A DNA stretch of 64,000 nucleotides, taken from contig JAJIRX010000510.1 in assembly GCA_023853785.1 (NCBI GenBank), forward strand, positions 930,001 to 994,000, given 5' to 3'. Origin of the DNA: Psilocybe azurescens (Eukaryota > Basidiomycota > Agaricomycetes > Agaricales > Agrocybaceae). Below are positions 35,532-48,224 of this stretch, piece by piece; within the stretch, counting starts at the first letter, position 1; each line of letters begins with the position of its first letter. The notes beneath the pieces are model-generated. The model saw nothing but the letters and a program-made list of their open reading frames with translations. It made no database searches and had not been told where the DNA came from. Position numbers and translations under genes: made by a program.

Positions 35532-37161
35532 GCAGCACACACATAGTCACCGCAGTGCCAAGTCGACGAACACGAGGAAGACAACATCTGGACTCAGGTC
35601 CTTCAGTTATATTTTAGGTTTCGATCATGACGTTTTTTGATTGGTATGGAGAAGCGAGAAGTCAGTTGCTGTTTAGAGGTCGACGTGAGGTGGTAGTAGG
35701 AGACAGTACGTAGAAAAAACAAAGATATGGAATAGGAGTGGTCGTCGTACGGCATGGCTCCGTTTCGTCGTTATATTTGGTGTGATCAAGATCATAAGTG
35801 AAGCACAGGCAGTCTGTCGGATCTCATCATATGTATGTATCACACTCAAAACAAGATTTACTCATGACTTCGACGCACAAATATCTGTATGAAGCCTCTC
35901 ATTGGGCAGTATTATAGCACACGGTCTGATCGCAGTATGTATTGCTGGCAACGGCAAGGTTCAAAATGTGGAGCTTTGAGGCAGCAATGACAGATGATCT
36001 GTGCGCCGCTCACATATGTTCCAGGCCGTGTCAAGGATTTTACAGAACTGTTACGCTTTCCTCTACATTGAAGTTGGGAAGATCGTATACCGTACTCAAA
36101 CTCTCATTACATAGGCTACATCACATACATACTGACTTCCTTCTATATATCATAACATGAGGCTCCAGTAAGATCAGATCAGTACTCAATACCACCTACG
36201 CTCAACCTACGCTGCTACTACTTAATAGTAGCCTAATTGGATAATCCAAAGCAGAAAAAGCAGGTGACCTGTACGAGTAAGTAAAGATTCTTATAAATGC
36301 CTGTGCGGGCTTAAGCTACTTATTCTGGATCTCTTTGCTGCATAGCGTCTGCATGAGCATCACGTGCGAGGATTTGGAACAAAATAATTCGCCAAGTTTC
36401 GTGGGAAATTTTATTTTGGTCCTAAACCGAGGTGGCCTTAAAAACTTCCTCTCAGCCCTGTTGTACTTTTTTTAACATCGAAGCAGCAGTTGTGCTGCAT
36501 TCTCAGGTCGCTTATCATACGGCTTTGAGAGTAACGGAGCGATGTGAGATCAATGTCTGGCGTCAAGTCTTCTCTTGGTGTTGGGTGCTTTTCTGGACTT
36601 GTGGGCAACCACTTCACCATCTTATGCTGCGATGCATTTCATGGCTTCGAGGTTTGGAAAGGACAATTTTGGCAGATTTGGCAAGGTATGAATGGTTTCA
36701 TGGCATAAGTTCTTTGGTACGTTTATATTTCTATCCTACGAAATGCCCATTCTGATCTCTGAAAGCTATGGGCGGCACTCGGCCTTTGGTCTGCTACACT
36801 CCTAAAACTAGAGAATACTATAGCCTATAGATCATGTTTCCTATTCAACTCGTCACAAATGAAAACTTCGTTTCGATGCCGTGATACTTTCGCGGCACAG
36901 GAAGCCAACACCAACGTTTTCTCTCAAGCTCCACGATAGTCAAGTTATTTTGGGGTGACAATCTATGGCAGACTCTGTGGGTGCTACATACTTAATTAAT
37001 CTATGGTTTTGACACCGGTAGTGTGTTCCCGAGAACTGCAAACCCTAGCATTTAAACTGCGGATGCATCATAGGAGAAACATGCCGCGCGCTGCCATGAC
37101 AATTCCTCGCTTCTCTCTCTTTTAACCTCGTTAAGTCCTTCCCTCCATTATACTTACTAGC
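35532..37161. other. Intergenic region
   Basis: About 1.6 kb, AT-rich in places. Open frames up to 107 codons lack support. No transposon ends seen. Confidence 0.45.
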
Positions 37162-38138
37162 ATGTTGTCCATGATTTTCATCCTCTCCTACATCTCCCGA
37201 GGATGGGCAAATGCCACCCCTTATTTCGAGTCATCCATTTACGTCTTTACGCGCGACGCAGCGTCTTTCGAGCCGTCAGTATGCATGTGTACAGATCAGC
37301 TCTCGGTGTCAGATATCGTCTGGAGTTGTTTGGCCACACTTTTGCGTGTTCAGGGGTGTCCATCCACCCCTATGTCCTCGCTGAAGGAGGAAAGCGATGG
37401 AGCAATATATAGAGTTTATGTCCTGGACGATCCTGAGCCCAGAATTTATTATTACGTGGGCCGAGTGGCAGGGGATAGGTGCTCGAAGAACTGCAAGGGA
37501 GCAGAGTAAGCACGTTTCACGGATTCAAGCAATATCCTTTCTGAATTAACGTATGTGATATATATTGGACTGTAACTCATAGGCACTTCCTACATATGGG
37601 CGGGTTCGTGCTCTACAAAGGAGAAGAAAAGAAGGGTGTTCTCTCGTATGACCCTTTCAAGATGCTTCTCAGTAATAAAAGGATCAAATTTCCCCGAGTT
37701 ACTCGAGAAGAGATCGAGGACCGCAGCAAAAGCGATGGTCTTTGCAGGGCTCTTGTTATCGGACAGATGATCTGGTTTATCCTTCACTGTATTGCACGCA
37801 GGATCAATCACTTACCGATTACTGAGCTTGAGTTTGCGACGTTAGCTTTTGCAGCGCTCGATGGATGCATGTATTTCTGTTGGTGGAACAAGCCATTTGA
37901 TGTGCGGATACCTATAACCGTACAGCTCTTGCCTGAGGATGGCGAGTGCAATCCGTCGACTGAGATTTATGAAAGTCGGTATCTCGATTTTTTGAACCAT
38001 GCCCCTATTGAGGCTGTGAGACAGACATGGAGTTCAGGACCATCATTGTCGCAGAATCCGAGTATCAAGAAGGCCCAAACATCCGGTCAGAGCAATCGAA
38101 CAAGTCGATGGGCTACATCAAGTCCTGTGCTAGGATAG
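37162..38138 (+). CDS. Conserved agaricomycete multi-pass membrane protein, frame-broken
   Basis: A signal-like start (MLSMIFILSYISRGWANATP) and helices DIVWSCLATLF-ACSGVSIHP, EFMSWTILSPEFIITWAEWQ, LCRALVIGQMIWFILHCIAR and LEFATLAFAALDGCMYFCWW mark an abundant mushroom family of unknown function. The family pattern MGGFVLYKGEE is at the start of the second exon, after an intron of roughly 60-70 bases ending near 37582. The first exon passes through three frames. It becomes continuous if the T4 run at 37340-37343 is five and GG at 37399-37400 is GGG (giving KRWEQYIEF). Either two sequencing errors or a decaying gene. The C-terminus (WATSSPVLG) is low in complexity. Stop at 38136-38138. Confidence 0.65.
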
Positions 38139-39540
38139 TAGTCGAATTCGTCAATGCCCGTATGGATGCTATAAATTTGTAGCGCAATTTGCTGTGTTCA
38201 ATGACCCTTTAAGGTCCGCAGAGGACAACGGACCAATGCAAGTACCCGCATTTTACGCACTGCTCGCAACCAACGATGATACGCCGAAATCCATGATCTG
38301 TTCAACATTTTTTTCCACAAGGTTCAAGGGCTTCGCTCCGAACCTTGGATTGATATCCAATTAACATAACATCTTCCTCCAGTTATTGAGACAGCTCCCA
38401 AGTGGATCCCGCCAACCCAGATGCCCCGGTTATATCCCCAGGTCGCAAACGACTGCGCAGCAACGACAAGATAGTTGGCAAGCTAGTATTTGAGCTAGAC
38501 ACCTCGAATGTACGGTGTTTTGTTTCAAGCGGTCATCGTCTCCTCATATTTACGATAAAAATAGGCTGGTAATAGAAATAGTCGGAATTGGAATTAGAAT
38601 CAGATCTAAGAGTGTTCGAGAGGAAGTGATTGGTAGAATGCACTGTGACTGTACCTCGGAGTTCTGACAGTGTCTTTATCCGCTAAACCTAGTATTTCGC
38701 GAATTTTCGCCCATTGTCGAAGAGTTCAGGGTCGTGGAAGAAATGAGGGGGCAATGGAAACCAATAAGCGGTAATCGGCGACACGGCATTATGAGAGGTG
38801 AGGGAGAATGACCAAAAATGTGAAAGTGGGAGTGTATAAGTTGACTTCCATTCCACTCCGACATTGATTCAGCGCCCAACTTCCACTGTGCATAGATAAG
38901 TTCTCGCCACCTGCCCGCCCTCGATGCCTGTCCCTCCGTCAGCACCGATGAGATTGTCCGCTTGTTGTGCGTTACATCAAACACAATGGGATGGCGCGTC
39001 GTCGGACACACGGTCATGACTGGTCACGGGCACTTTTGAATCCATGTGAGCGCAAAACTCACTTCTGCTCAATATCTTCAGTATATACTCCTCAGACCCT
39101 GTTAGAATCAAATTGGTAATATAATTGATGCCCTGAATAAAATAACAATTGCCTCATGCCCTTCCCATTCTACTTCCCATTCTACTTCCCATTCTACTTC
39201 ATGGTCCGTCTAACAGACGCTGATGTGAAAAGTTTCGAATCCCGTTTACTGACAATCTCACTCCTCAATCACTTAGTTGAGCCTGAGCTGCGATCTCTCA
39301 AATTAGGACATGTAGTGGCAGCTGGACCAACGATCAACGAACGATAGAGCAACTTACTTAGGTGAATCATGACTTTGCCAGAAAAGAAGGAATCACCAAA
39401 ATTTAAGGTGCCGGTTTCACAGGAGATGAGTCAGGCATATGCTTGAAGCAGTTGTGAACACACACAAAAATGGCCACGTTATCTCTAGTCGCTACAATGG
39501 ACGTTGAAGACAATGAAGCCAGAGGAAGCCAGGCCTAAGG
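38139..39540. other. Intergenic region
   Basis: About 1.4 kb. A 113-codon minus-strand frame at 38676-39017 has no recognisable features. It contains the short tandem repeat listed separately. Confidence 0.4.
39162..39200 (+). repeat. 12-bp tandem repeat, 3.25 copies
   Basis: Unit TTCCCATTCTAC repeated three times exactly with a partial fourth. It creates an in-frame FYFP-like repeat in one frame, but I do not support a gene there. Confidence 0.85.
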
Positions 39541-39542
39541 TT

Positions 39543-39949
39543 TTACAGTAGGGGCCGGAAGCTCCGCCGGATTTGGCAGTAGCGATGTGATGGCAGGCTG
39601 CACCGATTGAACACAATGGTCAGACTGTGGGAGTTTGCTGACACCACCACGTGCATCCGATTGAACGCGTCGCGATTCGCGAATGGCAGTGCCAAGCTCT
39701 CCAGAATACTACTTAAGATGCCCTGCCATCTCTCTGGTTTCTTCGCTTCTACATTACCCAATGACAGATAACATCCACCGACGTATATATGTCAGCTAAC
39801 TTGGCTTCATCAGCATTGAGAACCCAATAATCAACGACATTAAATAAACATGTTGGACGGTGCGTGATGTCCAATTTGCCGCTTATGGTCGCAATTAGGC
39901 TGATATCCACTCCAACGTACCAGAAACTCCTCGCAGTCATAGAAGCCAT
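39543..39949 (-). CDS. Unrecognised ORF pair, possibly one frame-broken gene
   Basis: Two overlapping minus-strand frames read smoothly as protein: one with RSFWYVGVDISLIATISGK and FNVVDYWVLNADEAKLADIY, the other with LGNVEAKKPERWQGILSSIL and NRMHVVVSANSHSLTIVF. They could be one product with a one-base shift near 39775. No family was recognised. The start lies under 50 bases from the divergent kinase start at 39998, which is unusually tight. Weak call. Confidence 0.25.
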
Positions 39950-39997
39950 GTCGGAAAAGCTGAAATCACCGTTCTGCGACCCGTCATTGCTGTCGAG

Positions 39998-42676
39998 ATG
40001 GATAGGGTATTCGTGAAGGTCCCCATCGATTCATTTATGAAGACATACCTTCCTTTTGTACCCTCTGAAGAGGCGATCAAACGTATCATCGGACGGTTAT
40101 TATTCGAGAAATCCTACCAACCATCACCCGAAGAAGAATCATCAGGTGAAGAGTCCTCTGACCTTCAAGGGTCGCTCCATGATGCACTACGCTCTGGAAA
40201 CTCCCTGATGCTCCGCCACGACAATCGGCTGATGTTCAGAGCCTTTCCACAACCGCCAACCCAAACAAACGGTTCTGAAAAATTGTTTATGCGCCTCTGG
40301 CAAAGATCGCAGAGGAGATATCTCAGATAAAGGACCTCATTCCCGACCGCCACGATGAATATTACTATCGAGACGTATCTTCAAAGACGATTTACTCAGA
40401 AATTGATGGATCAAACAACAAGATTGATGCATGCTTCATCCACAGGGATGGAAGTTCACAGCCAGCTGCACGCGAAATTGCAGTCGTCATTGAACAGAAG
40501 CTAGTGTTGGAGCAAAGAGGAGGGGTAAGCGTTACCATGTTCTCGATTTAAGGCCCATACTTATCACACCCATTTAGAATAACCGACAGGCTGTCTCAGC
40601 TAATGTTCAGATTATGAACGATGATGTCCGCCGTATGTTCACATTTGGGGTACGTCCTTTTCCCTTGTCATTCGTCGCTATCCTGATAACTCCACCATCG
40701 AAGATTACCATCGAATCAAACCTGGTCACCCTGTGGTACCATTCCAGATCCTACTCCGCAGTCTCTGAACAGTTCAGTTTTGTCGATGTGAGATTTTGTT
40801 TCTATTGGTTTTCTTTTCTTATGACTGACATACTCTTCAGCAACCGGAAATCCTGCTCAAAGTGTTTACCTCGTTTCTGTACGCCAAGAGAGAGGAACTG
40901 GGATACGATCCCCTCGTCGATTATGTTGGAAAAGGCCGTTACGTTTTCCGTAACATCCCCAACGTCCACGACTCCTCTGTGCTTGACACGTATAAATCCA
41001 TCGACACCATTTCAGAAATTCGAGCCAACAACATCTCCGGACGAATGGCCCGAGTTTTCACAGTTGTCAAATACAACCAGAAAGCCAAAAGATACGGGGC
41101 AAGGAAATATGTCTTGAAAGATGTCTGGCTTGATGACAAGGCTCAAACGGAAAGACAGCTGCAGGATGCGATCTTCCGTGACATCGATAAATTTTGGACG
41201 AACAGTGATACGTCCCCATATCTGAATTCGATCAAGGAGCGTCACCGAAATCTTGTGTCGTCCAAAGACCACAAGAGGCATTTCCTTTCGATAGAAAGTG
41301 ACTACGATGGCCAACAATCTAAGTTACTTCCAGACGACTTCCAGCCCGTCAGAGGACTTCTTGCTGGCCCTCCTCTGGAGGAGGAGAAGAATGCAGCAGC
41401 GCCCACAACTGCTGCTCGACTCGCTACTCAGATGAGCAAGGCCGCTCATACTATTCCTGTCGATACAGCCTATGAAAACTTTGCTCGCGTGGACTTTGAG
41501 CGTACCTATGCGCAAAAAAACAGTACCGCGTTGTGTTCAATGAGTTGTGCAGTACTGTTGGGCAACTCGACACTCTTGGAGAAGTAATTGATGTTTTGCG
41601 ACAAAGTTTGAGTCGTGCGTATTTTTTACTATTTACCTTTGGGCGCTCTTGCTGATCGATACTCACTCTTTGGCCTATAAAGCACTCGAATTGATGCTCT
41701 GTGCTGGATGGGTTCATCGTGACATTAGCTCCGGCAACATTATGGCGTATCGAAGGGATCTCGACAATAAAAATCAGCCATGGAGAGTCATTCTGGCCGA
41801 CCTCGAATATGCGAAAAATACCCGCCTCCTGCGAATTACTTAGCTGCTTCTGACCCCAAGACGGTATGTCGTCGCGGTCCGTTCTCTTCTTCTTTATCTT
41901 ACTGTAAATAGGGTACCCCCTTTTTTATGCCCATCGAGATCATGATGCAGGACACCCTCTTTGCTCGACACCACGACCAATCGATGGCTCGTTCTCAGCC
42001 TGGCGCATTGAATTCTCAAGGAGAGCCACCCGCGGCGGCCACTGCGAGAGTATCAGAGGTGGCAGAGGCTGAGGTTCAGGACACCTACAAACGGGTAAAA
42101 AAGCAGAGATTACTCAAGGACAAGACCAAGGACCCCAGCCAAGGCATCATTCATAACTTCCAACACGACTTGGAATCAATTTGGTGGCTCGTTCTCTGGA
42201 CTATTACTTCCCGGGTAGTTGGGAGCTCTGCCCAGCTCTACGGTGAAGGGATTTTCCAGAACAGCATCATAGCTTCTCCCAAAAGACTCAAGGCGTTCAG
42301 AAGTGGTATTGAAGAAGATCTCAACAGCTGCTTGGGGAAGTTGGCTAAATACTTCTCGGAACCGATGGAAACCATACGAGGCGCGATGTATCAGGACTAT
42401 GTGAGCCGCGTGCGTGAAGGGAATCTCACCAACATAGCCTCCTTTGTCCCGACCTCCAATGCCTTCAGGTCATTTTTCAGCGACCTCGAAGAAAGTAGGG
42501 ATAGGTGGTCTGCCACTCTACTAAACGCTGAAAATCCCTACATCGACCCAGCGGAACGCAAACGACCTCTTCCGGATGACCCTGACGAGGCCCAACAAGA
42601 CGAGAGCGAGATAGAGCCGAAGTCCAAGTTGCCTAAGATAAGTGACTCCAGTAAGGGCATGCTGCCCGCCGAATAA
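39998..42676 (+). CDS. FunK1-type fungal protein kinase (three apparent frameshifts)
   Basis: Ser/Thr kinase of the fungus-specific FunK1 group, expanded in agaricomycetes; substrates are unknown. The N-terminal extension starts MDRVFVKVPIDSFMKTYLPF. The kinase half shows YVLKDVWLDDKAQTE (Lys region), VHRDISSGNIMA (catalytic loop), ILADLEYAK (DFG equivalent), GTPFFMPIEIM and FQHDLESIWWLVLW. The C-terminus is acidic and ends SSKGMLPAE. Several introns of about 50-70 nt. To keep frame, three A runs each need one more A: A5 at 40278-40282 (into VYAPLAKIAEEI), A7 at 41514-41520 (into QYRVVFNELC) and A5 at 41814-41818 (into YPPPANYLAASDP). With these it is a complete kinase; the key residues are all present. 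Confidence 0.8.
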
Positions 42677-43132
42677 TCTGTTTCTATTCCTGCCATTTTA
42701 TCAGTCCCTAGAATATTCAGCACTGATTGACGATTTATTGGATGCAGGGCTCGTGGCATATCTTTCTTTTCTTTCTCTATATTCATGATGTACCATTGTC
42801 TATCTCTCTGAGTATTTGAATGACATCTAAATATATTGTTTTAATCGTCGTATGGTTGTGTCACATATGAACCACACAAAATTTCTCAGCTAGATTTCAG
42901 TAAGGAACGGATGGTTTAATTCATACAAGGGTTTGCGATGTGCAGTGTACTATATACGAGTACACTGGAGTAAAAATTCTATTACGAATCGGCCGACTCG
43001 GAGGCCTTCGAGAGCAGCGCCTTCTGCGGCGGTGCCTAGCAGTGCCTTAGCTATGTCCCGTTCAATTTCTCTTGACGTGTAGCCAGACTCCCCACCACAG
43101 GTGAGCCTTAGAGTTCTACTACCACATTCCCA
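42677..43132. other. Intergenic region
   Basis: About 0.46 kb after the kinase stop. A T-rich 3' region with TATATTGTTTTAATCG near 42833-42850; no gene. Confidence 0.4.
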
Positions 43133-43259
43133 TTAATTTACCGCTTGGTTGATGACAGCCGTCATCCCTCTACCATTGCGATGAACATAAATTTGGTGGA
43201 GTGCGCCATTAAGGCGTTCATGAGGGCATACCTCATAATTTTTCCTTCTGAAAATGTGA

Positions 43260-43808
43260 TTGAACGTCTCGTATGCTCTCTGTGCGGCCGTTGAGGCCGT
43301 GTCTGAGGCGTTCCATAACGCGTCTAAAAGGTGCCACCACGAGTCTCTAACCTCGGGCGTCAAACTTCAACTCCACCGTAACGATGTCTTTCAGGTCCGA
43401 CTCACAACAGCTTCTCAAGTCGAAGAATATTGTCTTCGAAATCAAGAGGACACCCATCGCTCAAAATCTCAGGGCCGTCGGGGTAGGACTCTTCCGCAGT
43501 TATCCGAATTTCCATCGCCTCCTTTGATTGCATTAATTTTGCAATGGGGCTCGACGAGTGCACCGATTATCATAGAATGGTTTGTACCAACTATAGGTAG
43601 TTTTTGTCTCTATCGAGCTGATTACTACTTAATACTGACCGATTACTCTAATATTAGGCCTGGGTTGTCGGTCAGCATCCCATATCATCTATGGAGCTCT
43701 CTCCACCATTGTCTGGATCGTGCGTTTGATATTCAGGACCGCGAGAAATACGACCTCTTCGAGGCACTGGCGTTTCAAACAATCGAAGAAAATTTGGACG
43801 GGATATAA
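43260..43808 (+). CDS. Unrecognised ORF region
   Basis: A 182-codon plus-strand frame whose second half (YYLILTDYSNIRPGLSVSIP, LHHCLDRAFDIQDREKYDLF) looks protein-like. Between about 43384 and 43530 another plus frame (SQQLLKSKNIVFEIKRTPIA) reads better, and 43133-43363 on the minus strand also holds an open frame (DSWWHLLDALWNASDTASTA). This may be a frame-broken gene or a transposon scrap. No family recognised. Confidence 0.3.
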   Translation: MNVSYALCAAVEAVSEAFHNASKRCHHESLTSGVKLQLHRNDVFQVRLTTASQVEEYCLRNQEDTHRSKSQGRRGRTLPQLSEFPSPPLIALILQWGSTSAPIIIEWFVPTIGSFCLYRADYYLILTDYSNIRPGLSVSIPYHLWSSLHHCLDRAFDIQDREKYDLFEALAFQTIEENLDGI

Positions 43809-44151
43809 TCCTTTAGTTCAATCCAGAGGCAGGTATTGGAAACCTCATATCCGTTGCGCGCTCAAGAGGAGGAATTGCTCCGTGGGCCTTCAGTGACAAT
43901 AAGATCCCTCCGCCTGCTCGAGTTGGACTCCGCCAAATAGATTCGTACCTTTGCTTTAGCGCAAAGCAGCAAGAATAGATTTACTGATCTCTCTTACTGA
44001 CCATGTTTACTGTACATGCCTCAATTGTGGACTTTTTGGTAAGTTCTGTTTAATATTGACACAGAAAGGACTTATTAGGGCATGACGTACGAATCAACTC
44101 GACGAAGTTGGCGGACGTGTATTGCACTTAATTGTTTTAATCAAAATATTT
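43809..44151. other. Intergenic region
   Basis: About 0.34 kb; AT-rich downstream part, no feature supported. Confidence 0.35.
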
Positions 44152-45020
44152 TTAGTTGAGCTTCTCCTTGCCATGAACCGACCACACTTCCTCTATCCTC
44201 TCATTTAGGACTCTTCCAAAGCCGGAATAAAAGCGTTCAGCATGTTTACCAACGGGACCCATACAAGTGTTCATTGGGGTCATGATAGTACGACTCCGCA
44301 AACCTGTCAAGAATTGCCGTCGACACTTCGTATGCTTGTCTGTCGATAGCGTAGTCTGTGAAAAGGGGTTTCTAACGCTTCTTGCGTACGTTTCCATTCT
44401 AGTTTTCATCTCTTCAAATTCTCTAAGAGAGCTCGTGGACGGGGCGGGCCCGGGGTCAATCATACTGAGCGAATCTGCTTGAATCTGTACTTGAGACAGC
44501 TCCTGATCAAGCCAATTAGATAGTTCCAGGTCAACCCAGTCCGAGTCATATATGGAACCAGAGTCGAAGTCGAAATCAAAGGCACCACTGTCACTTTCAG
44601 GGTTGTGTTTACAGGAATGTGTGCCATATGGAGAAGGTGGTGGCACGCGTTTGAACAAGTTGATGAAGTGCATTTCGCGGTTCGTGATGACGAAGGGGTG
44701 GAACTGCCAGTCAGTTTTTGTGAAGTCGAACTCGCAGCTCCAGCGTATGGGGCCCATGTCTGCGGTGTACTGGACTATGTCATCTTCTGTATTTTGCGAG
44801 AGTACACTAGCTCTTCTATTTTCCACAGAAGCTATCAGTGGCCTAGACGTTTGGGACTTGCCCTTTTTAGCCGCCTTCCGCTTTCGCCCCCCAGTTGTGG
44901 CATTAGCTTTCTGTGTCGACCTGAATGTATATGTTAGTGAGACTGCCACTGAGGGGTACAACATGAGAGAGCTTACATGCTATGTGGTAGGAGATATGAG
45001 CCGAACTGAGTACTGAACAT
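44152..45020 (-). CDS. Unknown protein with basic nuclear-type signal
   Basis: Two exons: MFSTQFGSYLLPHS at 45020, then a GT-AG intron (about 44933-44977) and the main exon. The main exon begins STQKANATTGGRKRKAAKKG, a strong bipartite-like basic stretch. The middle has MGPIRWSCEFDFTKTDWQFH and an acidic part (DFDFDSGSIYDSDWVDLELS). The end is moderately basic (KHTKCRRQFLTGLRSRTIM). About 270 residues. No domain recognised; I considered a homeodomain mating-type protein but no homeodomain helix is present. The promoter side has a long pyrimidine tract on the coding strand (45030-45070). Confidence 0.5.
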
Positions 45021-45473
45021 CGCAGCCTGAGATGAAGAAGGAATGGAAGGAAAGAAGGAAGGAAAGAAGGGAGCGCATTTAAAGAAATTTTCGACCTCAA
45101 ACTTTAAACGAAATGATGTGGCATTGGGACCACGCCAATTTATTTCTTTATAATAAATTATAACATCGGATGGTACAAGCTGCAACATGTTCCCTAGTAA
45201 CACACCGAGATAAGTATAAAGAAAGTGCCACCAACCCAGAAGGCATGAAATAGAATTGAAATAAAGCGGTTCCTCTTTTAGAACTTGTAGGCACTTATTG
45301 GGGCTAATATGGCGGCGCGCCTCAGCCCTTCTTGTTGATCTGTACGTCATATGAACCCAAAAAACCCTGAATTCATTTTGTAATACCGAAAACTATTTAC
45401 CAGATTGCTACGATCTCACGCCCATGGGCACGGTCTTCAATGATATCATGGAAAAACCATCTATGAAGAATCC
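45021..45473. other. Intergenic region
   Basis: Holds the promoter of the preceding minus-strand gene, including a GGAA/AAGG-rich purine tract at about 45030-45070, and the 3' end of the next. No gene. Confidence 0.4.
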
Positions 45474-46483
45474 TTATAACTCTTCATCGAACCTGTACTC
45501 AATGTGCCCCAGGCCCATATGATAATTATCCACAACCGCCATGTCACCACCAAACATGTTACTTGAAGCTCCATAGTGCAGTTCGAGATCACGACCCACT
45601 GGTATGTTCCCAATGTCTGCAGGCCTTTCCGAGCTTCCCTGAGGAGGAGCAGGGCCCCATCCGGACGTGTCATACAGCGCAGTGCCGTCGGTATTTGATC
45701 TGGGCTGCCTCCATGTAAGAAATGGAGCGAAGTGGTTCTCGACGTGTTCTTCTTCGTTTCTATCGGCATATACTTGGTCTCGGTCATTGTGGTCGTCTTG
45801 GGTTGTAGAATCACGACCACTTTGTGCGAGTCCCGAGACAGCTCCGCGTACAACGATGTCAATTTCACCGGTGAATGGATAAGCATAACTCATTTCGCTG
45901 TTTAAGTTGTTCCCATTGCTGTCGAAGTTCTGGTAATCACCCGGTCCTTGCGCCAGCTGGGACGCTGATTGTGAGTAGAACGGGGACGCGGTCGGGAACT
46001 GTGATACCCATTGTTGCTGCGGTTGTGGTTGTGGTTGCGGTTGTAGCAGTTGCTGAGAATGGAACTGGAATTGCGGCTGCTCATGTGCCCTCGGCGGAGT
46101 AATGTTTGGAAATGGAGGGTGCCGTTGAGGATGCGCAAGTGCACTTGGAGGTTGAAATGGCATTGTTGATGTCGATGTCGATGAGACAGTCCGACTAGTG
46201 AAAATAGCATTTTCCTTCACCCTAATCAAGAATCGGAGTAGAAGGTAAGTTATCTCCATCATAACAAATCAGTATTGACTTACCAGATCTCAGTCCTCAT
46301 TGATCTCGTGTGACGGACGCTCTGAGTCTCAACGGCGGGCGGATGAATCGGCATGCCTTCAGGTGTATAGGCTATCGCGCCAGCGCGGAAGGGATGATGC
46401 TGGTGATCCAGGATGTGCGTTACTCGCAGGGAGAAAGGATTCAGAAGTTGAGTTGTTGAAAGAGGGAAAATTAAGATCGCCAT
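45474..46483 (-). CDS. Gln/Pro-rich low-complexity protein, unknown function
   Basis: Exon 1 starts MAILIFPLSTTQLLNPFSLR at 46483 and ends RTEI. A GT-AG intron (about 46223-46282) joins TG to G, restoring Trp, and exon 2 continues VKENAIFTSRTVSSTSTST. A Gln/Pro tract (QLLQPQPQPQPQQQWVSQF) is followed by an acidic, Ser-rich part and a C-terminus ending GHIEYRFDEEL. The composition resembles activation domains of transcription regulators, but no DNA-binding domain is visible. About 310 residues. Function not assigned. Confidence 0.5.
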
Positions 46484-47374
46484 GATCTAAGCACGAGAGG
46501 CTTCTTTTATACTCATGTTAGGTGGGTACAAATGCCACTGTCAGTGTTAAATTATCAGTCATATGGCCTTTGTCCATTAGTAAAAGGTGCGATGGAAGAA
46601 CAAAGAAGGGGTTGTCCGATCGGTCCACTGTAACACTCACCCACCCGTTGTGTGGCCGTTCGGCACTTTTAGAAAAGATGTGTTGAACAGAGGGCAGGTA
46701 TACCAAAATCTGGGCTCCGGTGGGATAAATGCCACCTCAAGCTAGCTGCACCCAAAACTTCTGCACTTTCGGTACTAGGATGATCGTTGACGCCCTCAAC
46801 GGTCGTTGGTTGAATTTGCTTAGTACCAAAGGTCTTGATAGATTGCCTTGAGTAGGCTCCTGTACGCAGGGTGAAAATAAGTCTTGAATTCTGATGATTC
46901 AATGATGATTGTCATTGATTGCTAAGTCGATAAACTGGCCGAGCCGGGGAAAGGTACGTGCCTCCTACGCTCCCGCCGGAGTGCGTCTATACTTGATCTA
47001 TAATGACTACATCCCCGTTATACTGAGAAAATAGCCAAATTATCTAAGGACCTCGTGGTCAGGATTGAAGTGATACAGAAAGAAGACCATCATGACGTCG
47101 CCCGTTTGAACTTGAAGATAAGCATTCAGCACTCAACTTAAATCAACATCACCACAGAATAGAGTAAAACTCATGAGGATAGTAGAAAAATTTCACTTAA
47201 ATGTAAATCTCTTCCTTAATATATAATAGCTTGCATACTACCAGTGTATTGTTTCTTCGAGGTCATTTCTCTGCACTATATTTAATCAAGATTGAGTCAA
47301 AGAAGGGTACGCACAATGCGACACAGACAAGTACAGGTGTACATGCTGACTTTGGTATCTCCAAGATGAATGAC
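46484..47374. other. Intergenic region left of the CpG-poor island
   Basis: Ordinary base composition with normal CpG. No gene supported. The CpG content drops sharply after about 47375. Confidence 0.45.
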
Positions 47375-48224
47375 GGTGACACTCTCCTAAAGAAGAGCCC
47401 CTTTGTGCTGCACATCAGATAAAGAGATGACTGGGAAGTCATCTAAACTTCTGACTGTACCATGAATGCTATGCATATGCAAGAAAGTTTGAGTGGATCA
47501 GCAACTGCTCACAGGTACATATGTATTCTTGCATTCAGCTTGGAAGAAATGCTGTGCTGATTTTTCTGGTACATGTAATGTGACAGTACAAGGGAGGGGG
47601 GTGCTGAGAAATACCAACATGCAGCAAACCTCAGTGCTCAGTGAAATTGTGGAGGAAGAGCTTCCAGTCTCAGAAGCCTGGTTTGTACATTGAGTAGTGA
47701 GTGCCTATAAGTAGAAAGGATGTAAATCTGCTGGTGTGCTGCCAGCTGGCTCAACAAATGACTCTTAAGCTGAAATGTATAGATAAGGTGTGGGAGTAGG
47801 AGGATGCTAAGATAGCTGAGCATGAGTTCTTGCAGCTCAGAGACAAGTCAGTGGTGGCATTGCTCTGCAGAGAGGAGTGATGCTGCCATTATGCACCTGG
47901 CATTCAGCCCCAACAGCCTTGAACCAAACTTCCCACTCAAGTGAATCAGAGGCACTGTGAGCATTCAGCGTATATGGCACAGTGTGGGGCAGAGTCAGCA
48001 TTGTGCCAGATCATTGTGTCAGATAGTTGAGACACAGGTTCACTGTCCACAATGAATATGACCAGGGGACAGAGGTTGTCAGTGGAAAGAAAGGGCTCAT
48101 AACATGGGGCAAGGCCTCAGGCTCTCAACATTTGGTTAAGTTTGGTTTGATTGTCTTTGTTTGATCTCCCACATAGTAATGACTAGCACTTAAGAGCTCC
48201 ACACTCTTGCCCTTGTCTTACTCA

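Noticed and set aside
39156..39347. 63-codon frame starting with FYFP repeats
   Set aside because: Created by the 12-bp tandem repeat; no homologous feature after it.
44152..46483. Possible homeodomain mating-type pair
   Set aside because: Both are minus strand rather than divergent, and no WFxNxR homeodomain helix is present in either.
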